The notes under the pieces were generated by a model. That model was not told the origin of the DNA, made no database searches, and saw nothing but the letters and a program-made list of their open reading frames with translations. From Oceanisphaera pacifica (GTDB lineage: Bacteria > Pseudomonadota > Gammaproteobacteria > Enterobacterales > Aeromonadaceae), in NCBI RefSeq assembly GCF_017498065.1, contig NZ_JAGDFX010000009.1, positions 1 through 64,000 of the forward strand: a stretch of 64,000 nucleotides of DNA. The letters are read 5' to 3'. Below, piece after piece: positions 27,067 through 36,435 of this stretch. Numbering within the stretch: position 1 is the first letter of the stretch; the number at the start of each line of letters is the position of its first letter. The position numbers and the translations under genes were made by a program.

Positions 27067-27686
27067 TTAAACGTTTTTTTGATATTGCTGCTTCGTTATG
27101 TGGCTTGATTATTTTAAGCCCTGTGATTGCTATTGTGGCGTGGAAGATCCGTAAAAACCTAGGATCTCTTGTGTTATTTCGCCAAACTCGACCCGGTAAA
27201 GACGGCCAACCGTTTGAGATGATAAAATTTAGAAGCATGCGCGATGCGGTAGATGCCAGTGGTAATCCACTACCCGATAGTGAGCGGATGACGCCTTTTG
27301 GTGCTATGTTGCGATCAAGTAGTCTAGATGAGCTACCTGAACTGTGGAACGTATTAAAAGGCGATATGAGTTTAGTAGGGCCTCGGCCACTGCTTATGGA
27401 GTATTTACCACTGTATGATGCTGAACAATATCGTCGCCATGAGGTTCGCCCTGGTGTAACGGGTTGGGCGCAGATTAATGGTCGTAATGCCATTAGCTGG
27501 GAAGACAAGTTTAAACTTGATGTTTGGTACGTAGACAACCAATCATTGTGGTTAGATATTAAAATTTTGTTTTTAACGGTAAAAAAAGTATTTATTCGTG
27601 ATGGTATTAGTGCTGAAGGCGAAGCGACCATGAGTAAGTTTGCCGGCTCTCATGATAATGACAGTCAGAGCTCTACTCATGAATAA
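27063..27686 (+). CDS. pglC: Phosphoglycosyltransferase, PglC-like (initiating enzyme)
   Basis: This 207-residue monotopic phosphoglycosyltransferase has one N-terminal re-entrant/membrane helix (residues 7-27) and KFRSMRDA. The catalytic DE is in SSLDELPELWNVLKGDMS near residue 97, followed by VGPRPLLMEYL. PGVTGWAQINGRNAISWEDK is characteristic of the PglC branch as opposed to large WbaP/WcaJ enzymes. It would attach a diacetamido-bacillosamine-type phosphate to undecaprenyl phosphate. The pglD/E/F-like genes follow directly. Confidence 0.9.
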   Translation: MIKRFFDIAASLCGLIILSPVIAIVAWKIRKNLGSLVLFRQTRPGKDGQPFEMIKFRSMRDAVDASGNPLPDSERMTPFGAMLRSSSLDELPELWNVLKGDMSLVGPRPLLMEYLPLYDAEQYRRHEVRPGVTGWAQINGRNAISWEDKFKLDVWYVDNQSLWLDIKILFLTVKKVFIRDGISAEGEATMSKFAGSHDNDSQSSTHE

Positions 27687-28305
27687 GTTGGCTATTCTAG
27701 GCGCGAGCGGCCATGGCAAAGTGTTAGCCGATATGGCTGAGTTAATAGGGTGGCAAAGTGTCACCTTTTTTGATGATGCATGGCCAACAGTGGTGCACAA
27801 TGGCCACTGGTCAGTAGTAGGCAATACTGATGCTTTATTACAGCAGCTGTCTAGTTTTGATGGCGTCATTGTAGGGATTGGCAACAACGCGATTCGTTTA
27901 GATAAACAAGCACTACTAACAGCACATTGCGCACCGTTAATTAGCTTAATACACCCATCGGCACAAATAAGTCGTTATGGTTATATTGGTGTGGGTACGG
28001 CAATTATGGCTAGTGCCACTATAAACCTAGACTGTGATATTGGCGCAGCATGCATTATTAACACTCATGCCAGTATTGATCATGACTGCCAACTAGCAGA
28101 CGGCGTACATATTAGCCCCGCGGCGGCATTAGCCGGCGGTGTGATAATAGAGCGCGGTGCTTGGATAGGGATAGGCGCTAACGTACGCCAGTTAATCACT
28201 ATTGGTGCCAATGCTTTAGTAGGAGCCGGGGGGGTAGTAGTGAAGCCAGTATTGCCAAACACCTGCGTTGCCGGCAATCCCGCAAAAATTTTAAAACAGT
28301 GTTGA
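27679..28305 (+). CDS. pglD: Acetyltransferase, PglD-like
   Basis: This protein of about 208 residues begins NKLAILGASGHGKVLADMAE, the UDP-sugar binding domain of PglD. A left-handed beta-helix follows, with the catalytic-type His in NTHASIDHDCQLADGVHISP near residue 132, and it ends VAGNPAKIL. It N-acetylates the 4-amino sugar made by the downstream aminotransferase. The ATG at 27679 overlaps pglC by eight bases and gives the family N-terminus; an upstream ATG at 27640 would add 13 unlikely residues. Confidence 0.88.
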   Translation: MNKLAILGASGHGKVLADMAELIGWQSVTFFDDAWPTVVHNGHWSVVGNTDALLQQLSSFDGVIVGIGNNAIRLDKQALLTAHCAPLISLIHPSAQISRYGYIGVGTAIMASATINLDCDIGAACIINTHASIDHDCQLADGVHISPAAALAGGVIIERGAWIGIGANVRQLITIGANALVGAGGVVVKPVLPNTCVAGNPAKILKQC

Positions 28306-28481
28306 ATTATAAGTTTTGAAAGGCATTTTGTAGTCGTAGCTAAAGCGCGGAACTACAGTAGTACGACTGGTTAGTTCTTACCCTTAAAATGGTTTTTCCG
28401 TGTTCTTCTGTGGATTCCGTTGCAGATTGAATGTTTGTCTTCGTTGTTTATTCAACATTCAAAATTTAAATAAGGTTTTCT
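28306..28481. repeat. Half palindromic repeat and short heptamers between pglD and pglE
   Basis: A right-arm half copy (TTTTTCCGTGTTCTTCTGTG then GATTCCGTTGCAG) spans about 28385-28428. It is followed by ATTCAAC/ATTCAAA heptamers before the pglE ribosome site (AAGG). There is no partner left arm here. Confidence 0.65.
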
Positions 28482-29657
28482 ATGCTAAATACTCCCTTCT
28501 CTCCTTGGCCGTCTTTTACTACTGAAGAAGGCGATGTGGTTCGTAATGTGTTGCTGTCAAATAAAGTAAACTATTGGACGGGCCAAGAGTGTCGTTTATT
28601 TGAAAAAGAGTTTGCGACCTTTGCTGATAGTGAATATGCAGTGGCATTAGCTAACGGTACTTTGGCGCTAGATGTAGCGTTAAAGGCATTAGAGGTCGGC
28701 GAGGGCGATGAAGTGATTGTTACGCCGCGCACCTTTTTAGCCTCGGTGTCTTCTATTGTTACGGCGGGTGCTACGCCGGTGTTTGCCGATGTAGACTTAA
28801 ACAGTCAAAACATAGAAGCCGAGCAGGTTGCAGCTGTGTTAACGCCTAACACCAAGGCGGTAGTAGTAGTGCATTTGGCGGGTATGCCGGCTGAAATGGA
28901 CGCCATAATGGCACTTAGCGAGCAGCATGGTTTTTATGTGATTGAAGACTGTGCCCAAGCGCACGGTGCTAAATATAAAGGCAAATCTGTGGGCAGTATT
29001 GGTCATATTGGTGCTTGGAGCTTTTGCCAAGACAAAATAATGACCACCGGCGGCGAAGGTGGCATGGTCACCACTAACGATGATGCGTTATGGCGAAAAA
29101 TGTGGGGCTATAAAGATCACGGTAAAAGCTATGCCGCAGTGTATGAGCGCGAACATGCACCAGGTTTTAGATGGTTGCACGAAAGCTTTGGTACTAACTG
29201 GCGCATGACAGAAATGCAGGGTGCCATTGGTCGTATTCAGCTAACTCGTATGAGTGACTGGACTAAGGCGCGCCAAGCCAACGCTAAACGCATTGATGAG
29301 GTTAGCGTTGGCTTTAGTGTGGTGCGCACCGTAGCTGTGCCAGAGCATATGGAACACGCTGAATATAAGCACTATTTATTTATAAACCCAGAGCAGTTAG
29401 CAGAAGGTTGGACTCGCGATCGCATAGTAGAAACTATGGTAAGCGAGGGTGTGCCGTGCTTTCAGGGCAGTTGCTCTGAGGTGTATTTAGAAAAAGCCTT
29501 TGATGGTACCAATTTTAGACCAGCCGAGCGTTTAGCTAATGCTAAATTGCTAGGCGAAACCAGCTTAATGTTTTTAGTGCACCCCACATTAACTGAAGCT
29601 GAAATGAGTAAAACCACGGCAGTGTTAGCTGATGTATTAGCTAAAGCACAAAGCTGA
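28482..29657 (+). CDS. pglE: DegT-family aminotransferase, PglE-like
   Basis: This 391-residue PLP aminotransferase begins LNTPFSPWPSFTTEEGDVV. It has GTLALDVALKALEVGEGDEV near residue 60, EDCAQAHGAKYKGKSVGSIG near 155 and the PLP lysine in FCQDKIMTTGGEGG near 186. It would aminate the 4-keto sugar from the PglF-like dehydratase. Order GT-pglC-pglD-pglE-pglF matches a bacillosamine-type pathway. Confidence 0.9.
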   Translation: MLNTPFSPWPSFTTEEGDVVRNVLLSNKVNYWTGQECRLFEKEFATFADSEYAVALANGTLALDVALKALEVGEGDEVIVTPRTFLASVSSIVTAGATPVFADVDLNSQNIEAEQVAAVLTPNTKAVVVVHLAGMPAEMDAIMALSEQHGFYVIEDCAQAHGAKYKGKSVGSIGHIGAWSFCQDKIMTTGGEGGMVTTNDDALWRKMWGYKDHGKSYAAVYEREHAPGFRWLHESFGTNWRMTEMQGAIGRIQLTRMSDWTKARQANAKRIDEVSVGFSVVRTVAVPEHMEHAEYKHYLFINPEQLAEGWTRDRIVETMVSEGVPCFQGSCSEVYLEKAFDGTNFRPAERLANAKLLGETSLMFLVHPTLTEAEMSKTTAVLADVLAKAQS

Positions 29658-29921
29658 AGTCCAAAGACTCAAGATATTTGCAACGGAACCCACGGAAGAA
29701 CGCGGAAAAATTAGGCTGAGATAAGGTCGAAAAAGCTCTTATTGGTAAGCCCTTAACTACTTAATAGACATTTTCAGGTTTTATCTTTATTGTTCCGCGG
29801 GTTTCGCGGATTCCGTTGCCAATGTTTTTATTACTGTTTTTTAGTTTTTAAGAGCTATGTATTTAGCTGGGAGCTTGGTGCTGGGCGCCGGGAGCTATGT
29901 TCTTCAGAAAGGCTTTAACCT
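29658..29921. repeat. Palindromic repeat plus heptamer tract upstream of pglF
   Basis: A complete palindromic element spans about 29680-29823 (left arm TTGCAACGGAACCCACGGAA, right arm TTCCGCGGGTTTCGCGGATT ending CCGTTGCC). A heptamer tract follows at 29852-29898: AGCTATG, then AGCTGGG, AGCTTGG, TGCTGGG, CGCCGGG, AGCTATG. Confidence 0.88.
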
Positions 29922-31889
29922 ATGAATGACGCGATTAGATGGTTGTTTAAACAGCCGCGTTCTATAAAACGTATTATCAGCCTATTGTTAGATGCCCTCT
30001 TTATTAGTCTTGCTTTTTGGGCGGCGTTTATATTGAGACTAGAAGAAGTGGCTATGCTGGGCTCGATACAACACTGGGTAGTATTGTTGGCGACCATACC
30101 CGTTACTTTAGTGTGCTTTGTGCGTTTGGGGCTTTATCGGGCTGTATTGCGTTATTTGGGTTATCACGCCATTGTCACTATGTTTTTAGGTACTGTTTTG
30201 TCAGCTGGAGCCATGGTGCTGGCAGCCTATTACTTAGATGTTGCCTTACCTCGTACCGTACCTATTATTTATTGTGCTTTGGCTCTGCTGTTGTGTGGTG
30301 GGGCGCGAACTTTAGCGCGAGCTTTGTATAATCAAAGTACTAAGCGTTTAAAAACACCAATTATTATTTATGGTGCGGGTTCATCGGGGCGGCAACTTAA
30401 TACCAGTTTATTGCATGGTAATGAATATAGGGCGGTAGCATTTGTAGATGATAACCCTCAGTTGCATAACGTGATGCTGCAAGGGTTAACTGTTTTTCCT
30501 GCAGAAGAATTAGCCAATATTATTGCTCGCTTTGGGGTACAAAAGCTGTTGCTGGCTATGCCCAGTATGTCGCGCCAACGCCGCCGCGACATTATTGATA
30601 GCTTAAGTGAACTTTCGGTAGAAATGCTGACCATTCCTGGTATGGCAGATTTAGTGAGTGGTAAGGCTAAAGTTAACGAGCTGCAAGAAGTAAGCATTGA
30701 AGACTTGTTAGGGCGTGACCCAGTCGCGCCATTTCCTGAGTTGATTAGCGCCAACATTAAACAAAAAGTAGTGATGGTGACGGGGGCCGGTGGCTCTATT
30801 GGTTCTGAGCTATGCCGACAAATTGTACAGCAACAGCCGAAAGTTTTAGTGCTGTTTGAAATGTCTGAATTTGCTTTATATCAGATCGATCAAGAGCTGA
30901 CTAACTGGTGTCGTGACACAAACTGCTGTATTCGAATTATTCCTGTAATGGCTTCGGTACAACGGCAGAACCGTCTAGAAGCGGTAATGCGTGCCTTTGA
31001 TGTGCAAACTGTGTATCACGCAGCAGCCTGCAAACACGTGCCGTTAGTGGAATATAACGTGGTAGAAGGGGTGCGCAACAATGTGTTTGGCACTTGGCGA
31101 GCCGGTGAAGCAGCCATTAACTGTGGCGTAGAAACCTTTGTACTTATTTCTACCGACAAAGCAGTGCGGCCAACTAATGTGATGGGCACCAGTAAACGCT
31201 TAGCCGAGTTAGTGTTGCAAGGTTTAGCACTGCGCCAACAAAATACACGGTTTTGCATGGTGCGCTTTGGTAACGTATTGGGTTCGTCTGGCTCGGTCGT
31301 CCCTTTGTTTAAAAAACAAATTCGGGCTGGCGGGCCTATTACGTTAACCGACGAAAATATTACCCGTTACTTTATGACCATTCCCGAGGCTGCACAATTG
31401 GTAATTCAAGCCGGTGCCATGGGCAAAGACGGTGATGTGTTTGTGTTAGATATGGGTGAACCAGTACGCATTATTGATTTAGCACGTAAGATGATCCGCT
31501 TAATGGGTTTTGAAGAAAAAACAGAGCAAAACCCGAGCGGAGATATTGCTATTAAAGTAACAGGGCTACGCCCAGGCGAAAAACTGTATGAAGAGTTATT
31601 AATCGGCGGCGATGAAACCCAAACTCAGCACCCACGTATTCGTTCGGCTAATGAAGTGAGTTTGCCGTGGCACGAGATGTTGAGTTTACTTGATGAGCTA
31701 GATAGAGCCTGCGAGAAGTATGACCAAGAGACTATCCGCAGCTTGTTGTTGAGTGCACCAGCGGCGTTTAACCCACAAAGCGGAATTTGCGATGTTGTTT
31801 GGAATGAAGGGAAACAGCAGCGCCCAGCGCCCAGCGCCCAGCGCCCAGAAAATCAAAGTTCAGAGCAACAGACTACTGCCTACTCCTAG
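29922..31889 (+). CDS. pglF: Membrane NDP-sugar 4,6-dehydratase, PglF/WbpM-like
   Basis: This 655-residue protein has four N-terminal membrane helices (residues about 15-130), then a CoA-binding-like domain (IIIYGAGSSGRQLNTSLL near 145). The SDR dehydratase has VTGAGGSIGSELCRQI near 287, KHVPLVEYN and STDKAVRPTNVMGTSKR near 412 with MxxxK at the active site. It converts UDP-GlcNAc to the 4-keto-6-deoxy sugar. Its C-terminal tail carries a heptamer tract (31819-31846) that encodes QRPAPSAQRP-type residues, beyond the folded part. It starts the chemistry completed by pglE and pglD. Confidence 0.93.
   Translation: MNDAIRWLFKQPRSIKRIISLLLDALFISLAFWAAFILRLEEVAMLGSIQHWVVLLATIPVTLVCFVRLGLYRAVLRYLGYHAIVTMFLGTVLSAGAMVLAAYYLDVALPRTVPIIYCALALLLCGGARTLARALYNQSTKRLKTPIIIYGAGSSGRQLNTSLLHGNEYRAVAFVDDNPQLHNVMLQGLTVFPAEELANIIARFGVQKLLLAMPSMSRQRRRDIIDSLSELSVEMLTIPGMADLVSGKAKVNELQEVSIEDLLGRDPVAPFPELISANIKQKVVMVTGAGGSIGSELCRQIVQQQPKVLVLFEMSEFALYQIDQELTNWCRDTNCCIRIIPVMASVQRQNRLEAVMRAFDVQTVYHAAACKHVPLVEYNVVEGVRNNVFGTWRAGEAAINCGVETFVLISTDKAVRPTNVMGTSKRLAELVLQGLALRQQNTRFCMVRFGNVLGSSGSVVPLFKKQIRAGGPITLTDENITRYFMTIPEAAQLVIQAGAMGKDGDVFVLDMGEPVRIIDLARKMIRLMGFEEKTEQNPSGDIAIKVTGLRPGEKLYEELLIGGDETQTQHPRIRSANEVSLPWHEMLSLLDELDRACEKYDQETIRSLLLSAPAAFNPQSGICDVVWNEGKQQRPAPSAQRPENQSSEQQTTAYS
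31819..31846 (+). repeat. Heptamer tract in the pglF 3' end (four units)
   Basis: Four perfect AGCGCCC units lie in the coding sequence of the dispensable C-terminal tail of the PglF-like protein. Confidence 0.9.
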
Positions 31890-31956
31890 TGCGGCGTAGA
31901 AGTTCAAGGGCCAGTGAAGTGCCAAGCGTTATGTCTTCATGTTTTAATCTTTCTTG

Positions 31957-31984
31957 GCGCTGGTAGCCGGGCGCCGGGCGCTTT
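31957..31984 (+). repeat. Heptamer tract between pglF and galE
   Basis: In-phase 7-mers GCGCTGG, TAGCCGG, GCGCCGG, GCGCTTT lie just before the galE ribosome site (CAGGAG). Confidence 0.8.
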
Positions 31985-31999
31985 ATTTCAGGAGTTTAA

Positions 32000-33016
32000 A
32001 TGACAATTTTAGTAACAGGTGGGGCGGGTTATATTGGCTCGCATACCTTAGTAGAACTGCTAAATGCAGGCCAGCAGGTGTTGGTGTTAGATAACTTATG
32101 TAACGCATCTAAAGAGTCGTTGCGCCGGGTTGTCAAGATCACCGGCAAGCAGCCGGAGTTTATTGAAGGCGACATTCGTGATGCCGTTTTGTTAGATACG
32201 CTATTTAGCGAACACAGCATTGATGCCGTGGTGCATTTTGCCGGTTTAAAAGCGGTAGGTGAGAGTGTTGAGCAGCCGTTGCGTTATTACGATAACAACG
32301 TAAACGGTACGCTAGTGTTGGTGAACGCCATGCAGAAGGCTGGAGTATTTAAGTTAGTGTTTAGCTCATCGGCCACCGTGTATGGCGAGCCACAGCAGAT
32401 GCCGATTACCGAAGACTTTACGGTGGGTGGTACCACTAACCCCTATGGTACCTCTAAGTTAATGGTGGAGCAGGTGCTGCAAGATGTGGCTAAGTCTGAC
32501 GCGCGTTGGTCAATTGCTTTGTTGCGCTACTTTAATCCGGTAGGGGCGCACGAGTCTGGCCTGATTGGTGAAGACCCTAACGGTATTCCTAATAACCTAT
32601 TACCCTATATTTCTCAGGTAGCGGTAGGGCGTTTAGCTGAGCTGTCTGTGTTTGGTGACGATTATGCCACCCCCGATGGTACAGGCGTGCGTGACTACAT
32701 TCACGTGGTGGATTTAGCTCTAGGTCATTTAAAAGCATTGTCTCGTATTGCCGAGCATAGCGGCGTGAGTATTTATAACCTAGGTACCGGGCAGGGTTAC
32801 TCGGTGTTAGAAATGATTAAGGCGTTTGAGCAAGCCAGCGATAAGCCAGTGCCGTTTAATGTGGCTCCGCGCCGCGCCGGTGACATAGCCGAGTGCTGGG
32901 CAGATGCAAGCAAGGCTAAACAAGAACTAGGCTGGCAAGCCGAGCGCGGGCTTAAGCAAATGATGACAGACGCCTGGCGCTGGCAGGCGAAAAATCCGCA
33001 AGGATTTGGGGAGTAA
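32000..33016 (+). CDS. galE: UDP-glucose/UDP-GlcNAc 4-epimerase
   Basis: This 338-residue SDR epimerase has the NAD motif [12 protein letters not shown] at residues 5-16. [20 protein letters not shown] lies near 81 and catalytic [13 protein letters not shown] lies near 122-152. The length matches E. coli GalE (338). It supplies UDP-Gal or UDP-GalNAc for the glycan. The start follows CAGGAG at good spacing. It probably belongs to the pgl transcription unit, although a heptamer tract separates it from pglF. Confidence 0.94.
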   Translation: MTILVTGGAGYIGSHTLVELLNAGQQVLVLDNLCNASKESLRRVVKITGKQPEFIEGDIRDAVLLDTLFSEHSIDAVVHFAGLKAVGESVEQPLRYYDNNVNGTLVLVNAMQKAGVFKLVFSSSATVYGEPQQMPITEDFTVGGTTNPYGTSKLMVEQVLQDVAKSDARWSIALLRYFNPVGAHESGLIGEDPNGIPNNLLPYISQVAVGRLAELSVFGDDYATPDGTGVRDYIHVVDLALGHLKALSRIAEHSGVSIYNLGTGQGYSVLEMIKAFEQASDKPVPFNVAPRRAGDIAECWADASKAKQELGWQAERGLKQMMTDAWRWQAKNPQGFGE

Positions 33017-33022
33017 CTACTT

Positions 33023-33250
33023 TTTGCAACGGAATCCACGGAAGAACGCGGAAAAACTAAGATAAGATCTGAAAAAGCTTTTAATGGTTAAGGTCTTAGC
33101 TACTAAATATTTACTTTCAGATTTTATTTTTATCGTTCAGTGGGTTCAGCGGATTCCGTTGCTAATGGTTGTAAAGCTACTTGCAACGGAATCCACGGAA
33201 GAACGCAGAAAAATTAAGATAAGATCTGAAAAAGCTTTTAATGGTTAAGA
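33023..33250. repeat. One full and one half palindromic repeat downstream of galE
   Basis: A full copy is at about 33026-33166 (left TTGCAACGGAATCCACGGAA, right GGATTCCGTTGC). A second left arm at 33180-33250 runs to AATGGTTAAGATCT, where the minus-strand GxxExxY gene ends at 33256. So the gene sits where the right half of the element would be. Confidence 0.88.
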
Positions 33251-33255
33251 TCTGG

Positions 33256-33627
33256 TTAGTGGTGATTGTGAACTAGTCGTTTTACGGTGGCTTTGGGCCA
33301 ATTAAAGTTGATTAATAACCCGAGCTTCAAGCCGGTTATCTTTAGATAGTTGATCACCTGTGCTTCAGAGGCTGGATTTAAAGTTGTTTGAGCCTTTAGC
33401 TCTAAGAGTATTTTACCTTCTACAATAAGATCTGCTCTGTACTGGCCTACTTCATGGTTTTTGTAGAGAGCAATAAGTGGAACTTCGGATTTTACTGCTA
33501 GTCCTTGTTGGGTAAGCTCATATGCTAAAGCTTTATGATAAACAGTTTCTAGAAAACCATGGCCTAGTTGACGATATACTTCAAAAACTGCGCCACGGAT
33601 CTTGTATGTAAGCTCTTCTTCATACAT
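33256..33627 (-). CDS. GxxExxY family protein (second copy)
   Basis: The 123-residue paralogue of the product of 483-851 is roughly 70 percent identical by eye. It has GHGFLETVY near residue 22, a D in YRADLIVEG and LLELKAQ for the E-x-K pair, as expected for a PD-(D/E)XK-like fold. The ATG follows GGGGGCTGCT, the same leader as the first copy. A half palindromic repeat touches its 3' end and three full repeats lie behind its 5' end. It sits between galE and pgi on the opposite strand, unrelated to either. Confidence 0.85.
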   Translation of the reverse strand: MYEEELTYKIRGAVFEVYRQLGHGFLETVYHKALAYELTQQGLAVKSEVPLIALYKNHEVGQYRADLIVEGKILLELKAQTTLNPASEAQVINYLKITGLKLGLLINFNWPKATVKRLVHNHH

Positions 33628-33667
33628 AGCAGCCCCCTTGCTTTATGCTTAGTCAAACTATAGTTCA

Positions 33668-34146
33668 TTTTGCAACGGAACCCGCGGAAGAACGCTGAAA
33701 AATTAAGCTGAGATAAAGTCGAAAAGAGCTCTTAGTGGTAAGATCTTAACCACTAAATATTCACTTTCAGATTTTATCTCTATCGTTCCGTGGATTTCGC
33801 GACTTCCGTTGCTAATGTGGTGGTTTTAAAACTACTAACAACGGAACCCGCGGAAGAACACGGAAAAATTAAGCTGAGATAAGGTCGAAAAGGGCTCTTA
33901 TGGGTAAGATCTTAACTATTAAATATTCACTTTCAGATTTTATCTCTATCGTTCCGTGGGTTTCGCGACTTCCGTTGCTAATGTGGTGGTTTTAAAACTA
34001 CTAGCAACGGAACCCACGGAAGAACGCGGAAAAATTAGGCTGAGATAAGGTCGAAAAGGGCTCTTATGGGTAAGATGTTAACCATCAATATTCACTTTCA
34101 GATTTTATCTCTATCGTTCCGTGGGTTCAGTGGATTCCGTTGCTAA
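33668..34146. repeat. Three full palindromic repeats in a row
   Basis: Copies lie at about 33669-33813, 33838-33980 and 34009-34145. Left arms read GCAACGGAACCCGCGGAAGA or close variants, right arms end TTCCGTTGCTAA, and centres share GTCGAAAAGGGCTCTTATGG. This is the densest cluster in the window and fills the whole gap between the GxxExxY gene and pgi. Confidence 0.93.
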
Positions 34147-34179
34147 TAAATTTATTTAAAATAAAAATAATTAGAGAGT

Positions 34180-35829
34180 ATGTGGATGGGGTTATTAGAG
34201 CAGCCGGCGTTTTTGGCTTTGCAGAAGATGAAAGCGCGAGAGCGGGCGTTGAGTTTGAGTGGGCGGTTTGCAGGTGATGCAAACCGCTTTTCTGCGTTTT
34301 GTGTGCCCTTTGGCCAGCAGATGCAAATAGATTTCTCTCGTCAGCATTGGTCGAGTGAAGTTAAAGCGCAGCTGTGTGCGTTGGCGCGCGATATGGATGT
34401 AAACTCGGCCATTAATGGCTTGTTTGCTGATAATCAGTTTAACCATACTGAAGGGCGTGCTGTGTTACATACTGCGCTGCGTATGCCGGCCGGTGAGTCT
34501 GTTACCTTTCAAGGTAGTAATGTGGTGCCGTTAGTGCACAAGGTGCTGGCGCGTGTAAAGGCGTTTTGCCAGCAAGTGCACTCTGGCAAATGGTTGGGCT
34601 TTAGCGGTAAAACCATTCGTGATGTAGTAAACATTGGTATTGGTGGTTCAGACCTGGGCCCCGCTATGGTGACTGAGGCGCTAGCCTGTTATCAGAAACA
34701 AGGTATTCGCGCGCATTTTGTATCGAATATGGATGGTGCTCAGCTGGCGCAGGTGCTTAATAAAGTCGATGCCGAGCGTACCTTGTTTATTGTGTCGTCT
34801 AAAACTTTTACCACAGACGAAACCATGACCAATGCTCATGCGGCGCGCGAATGGTTATTGGCCGCTTGTGGTGACGAGGCGCAAATAAGTAAACACTTTG
34901 TGGCGGTATCGACCAATGCGAAAGCAGTGCAAGCGTTTGGCATAGATGCGGCACAAATGTTCGAATTTTGGGACTGGGTAGGCGGGCGATTTTCTTTGTG
35001 GTCGGCCATTGGTTTGCCCATTGCACTTACCTTAGGCTTTGCGCGGTTTGAGCAATTGTTAGCCGGTGCCCATGCCATGGATATGCATTTGCGTGATACT
35101 CCCTTTGAGCAGAATATTCCGGTATTAATGGCCTTGTTGAGTGTTTGGAATATTAATGTGCTGGGGTTAAATAGCGAGGGGGTGTTTCCGTACTGCCAAG
35201 ATTTAAAACGTTTTCCGGCCTTTTTGCAGCAGTTAAATATGGAGTCTAACGGCAAGGGCGTGAATAACCAGGGTGAAAAGGTAAGCTATAACACAGGCCC
35301 TGTTATTTTTGGTGAAGTGGGCACCAATGGCCAACATGCGTTTTTTCAGTTATTGCACCAAGGCAGCCAAGCGGTGCCGGGTGATTTTATTGGCTTTGCG
35401 CGCTCAAGTTATGATTACCCAGTGCATCACCGTAAGTTGCTGGCCAATATGCTGGCGCAGGCCGAAGCCATGGCGTTTGGCAAAAGCTATGCTCAAGTAG
35501 CGGCAGAGCTAACCGCTGAGGGCAAAACTGAAGCCGAAGTAGCTAAGTTAGCCCCTTATAAGGTGATGGAAGGTAACAGACCCAGCACCACTATTTTGTG
35601 TGATGAGCTAACGCCTTACAACTTAGGTGCACTCATTGCCATGTATGAGCACAAAACCTTTGTGCAAGGCGTACTGTGGAACATTAATAGTTTTGATCAA
35701 TGGGGCGTAGAGCTGGGTAAAAAGCTGGCGGCAACATTAATTGACGACCTAGCGGATGAGACTGAAACTACAGCCCATGATAGTGCGACCAATGGACTGA
35801 TTGCACTTGTAAAAGAATGGAAGAGCTAA
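34180..35829 (+). CDS. pgi: Glucose-6-phosphate isomerase
   Basis: This 549-residue phosphoglucose isomerase matches the usual bacterial length. Signatures include GIGGSDLGPAMV near residue 157, SKTFTTDETMTNA near 208, SLWSAIGLPIAL and ESNGKGVNNQGE near 355. The C-terminal KLAATLIDD then leads to the end. It interconverts glucose-6-P and fructose-6-P, feeding UDP-GlcNAc and dTDP-glucose precursors. Housekeeping genes of this kind often sit in surface polysaccharide loci. The start ATG follows AGAGAG; the next in-frame ATG is two codons later. Confidence 0.95.
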   Translation: MWMGLLEQPAFLALQKMKARERALSLSGRFAGDANRFSAFCVPFGQQMQIDFSRQHWSSEVKAQLCALARDMDVNSAINGLFADNQFNHTEGRAVLHTALRMPAGESVTFQGSNVVPLVHKVLARVKAFCQQVHSGKWLGFSGKTIRDVVNIGIGGSDLGPAMVTEALACYQKQGIRAHFVSNMDGAQLAQVLNKVDAERTLFIVSSKTFTTDETMTNAHAAREWLLAACGDEAQISKHFVAVSTNAKAVQAFGIDAAQMFEFWDWVGGRFSLWSAIGLPIALTLGFARFEQLLAGAHAMDMHLRDTPFEQNIPVLMALLSVWNINVLGLNSEGVFPYCQDLKRFPAFLQQLNMESNGKGVNNQGEKVSYNTGPVIFGEVGTNGQHAFFQLLHQGSQAVPGDFIGFARSSYDYPVHHRKLLANMLAQAEAMAFGKSYAQVAAELTAEGKTEAEVAKLAPYKVMEGNRPSTTILCDELTPYNLGALIAMYEHKTFVQGVLWNINSFDQWGVELGKKLAATLIDDLADETETTAHDSATNGLIALVKEWKS

Positions 35830-36400
35830 GTGCAATGTTGAATTATGAATGTTGGATGTTGAATTAAGGTCAAAAGATCAAGACTCTTTGCCACGGAATA
35901 CACGGACCCCACGGAAAAATAGGGGTAAGATCTGAAAGGAACTTTTTATTGGTAAGGGCGAGAGATAGCGCCCAGCTACTAGCACCCAAGATACAGAGAC
36001 AATGTTGGATTATGAATGTTGGATGTTGAATTAAGATCAAAAGATCAAGATAAAATACTTGGCAACGAAATCCACGAAAACCGCTAAAAAATAGGGATAA
36101 GATCTGAAAAGAGGCTTTCTTATTGTGAGGGCAACACAAAAGCATCCTTGTTGGTAGAAGCCGCTTTAGCTGGCTGGTGGCGCGAGGCGGCACGTTCTAA
36201 CTTTTGCCACGGAATCCACTGAATCCACGGAAAAATAGGGATAAGATCTGAAAAAAGACTGTTCTTGGTAAGAGCAGACACAAAGCTTATAAGACAGTGT
36301 GTTTAGCATTTACTATGATAATTTTCGCTCTTATGGCGATCTTTTCGTGCTTATCTTAAACAGAGAGTCGCGGGTTTCGTTGCACAAGAGGTTTGGTGTT
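35830..36400. repeat. Heptamer tracts and three partial or full palindromic repeats
   Basis: Two near-identical heptamer stretches (ATGTTGA, ATTATGA, ATGTTGG, ATGTTGA, ATTAAGG) occur at 35835-35869 and about 36003-36037; each runs into TCAAAAGATCAAGA. Half elements start at about 35888 and 36059. A full element covers about 36205-36390, with right arm TCGCGGGTTTCGTTGCA. No gene is seen in this 570-base stretch. Confidence 0.83.
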
Positions 36401-36435
36401 GTGCTTATCCCTAGATTGAACACCGAATAATACAA

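Noticed and set aside
30017-30331. 104-residue plus-strand ORF
   Set aside because: It overlaps the membrane domain of pglF in another frame; there is no ribosome site.
29922-31889. Assignment as WbpM of an O-antigen N-acetylfucosamine route
   Set aside because: Direct PglC, PglD and PglE-like neighbours point to a bacillosamine-type sugar, although the enzyme alone could serve either.
34836-35255. 139-residue minus-strand ORF
   Set aside because: It lies fully within pgi on the opposite strand, a codon-bias shadow.
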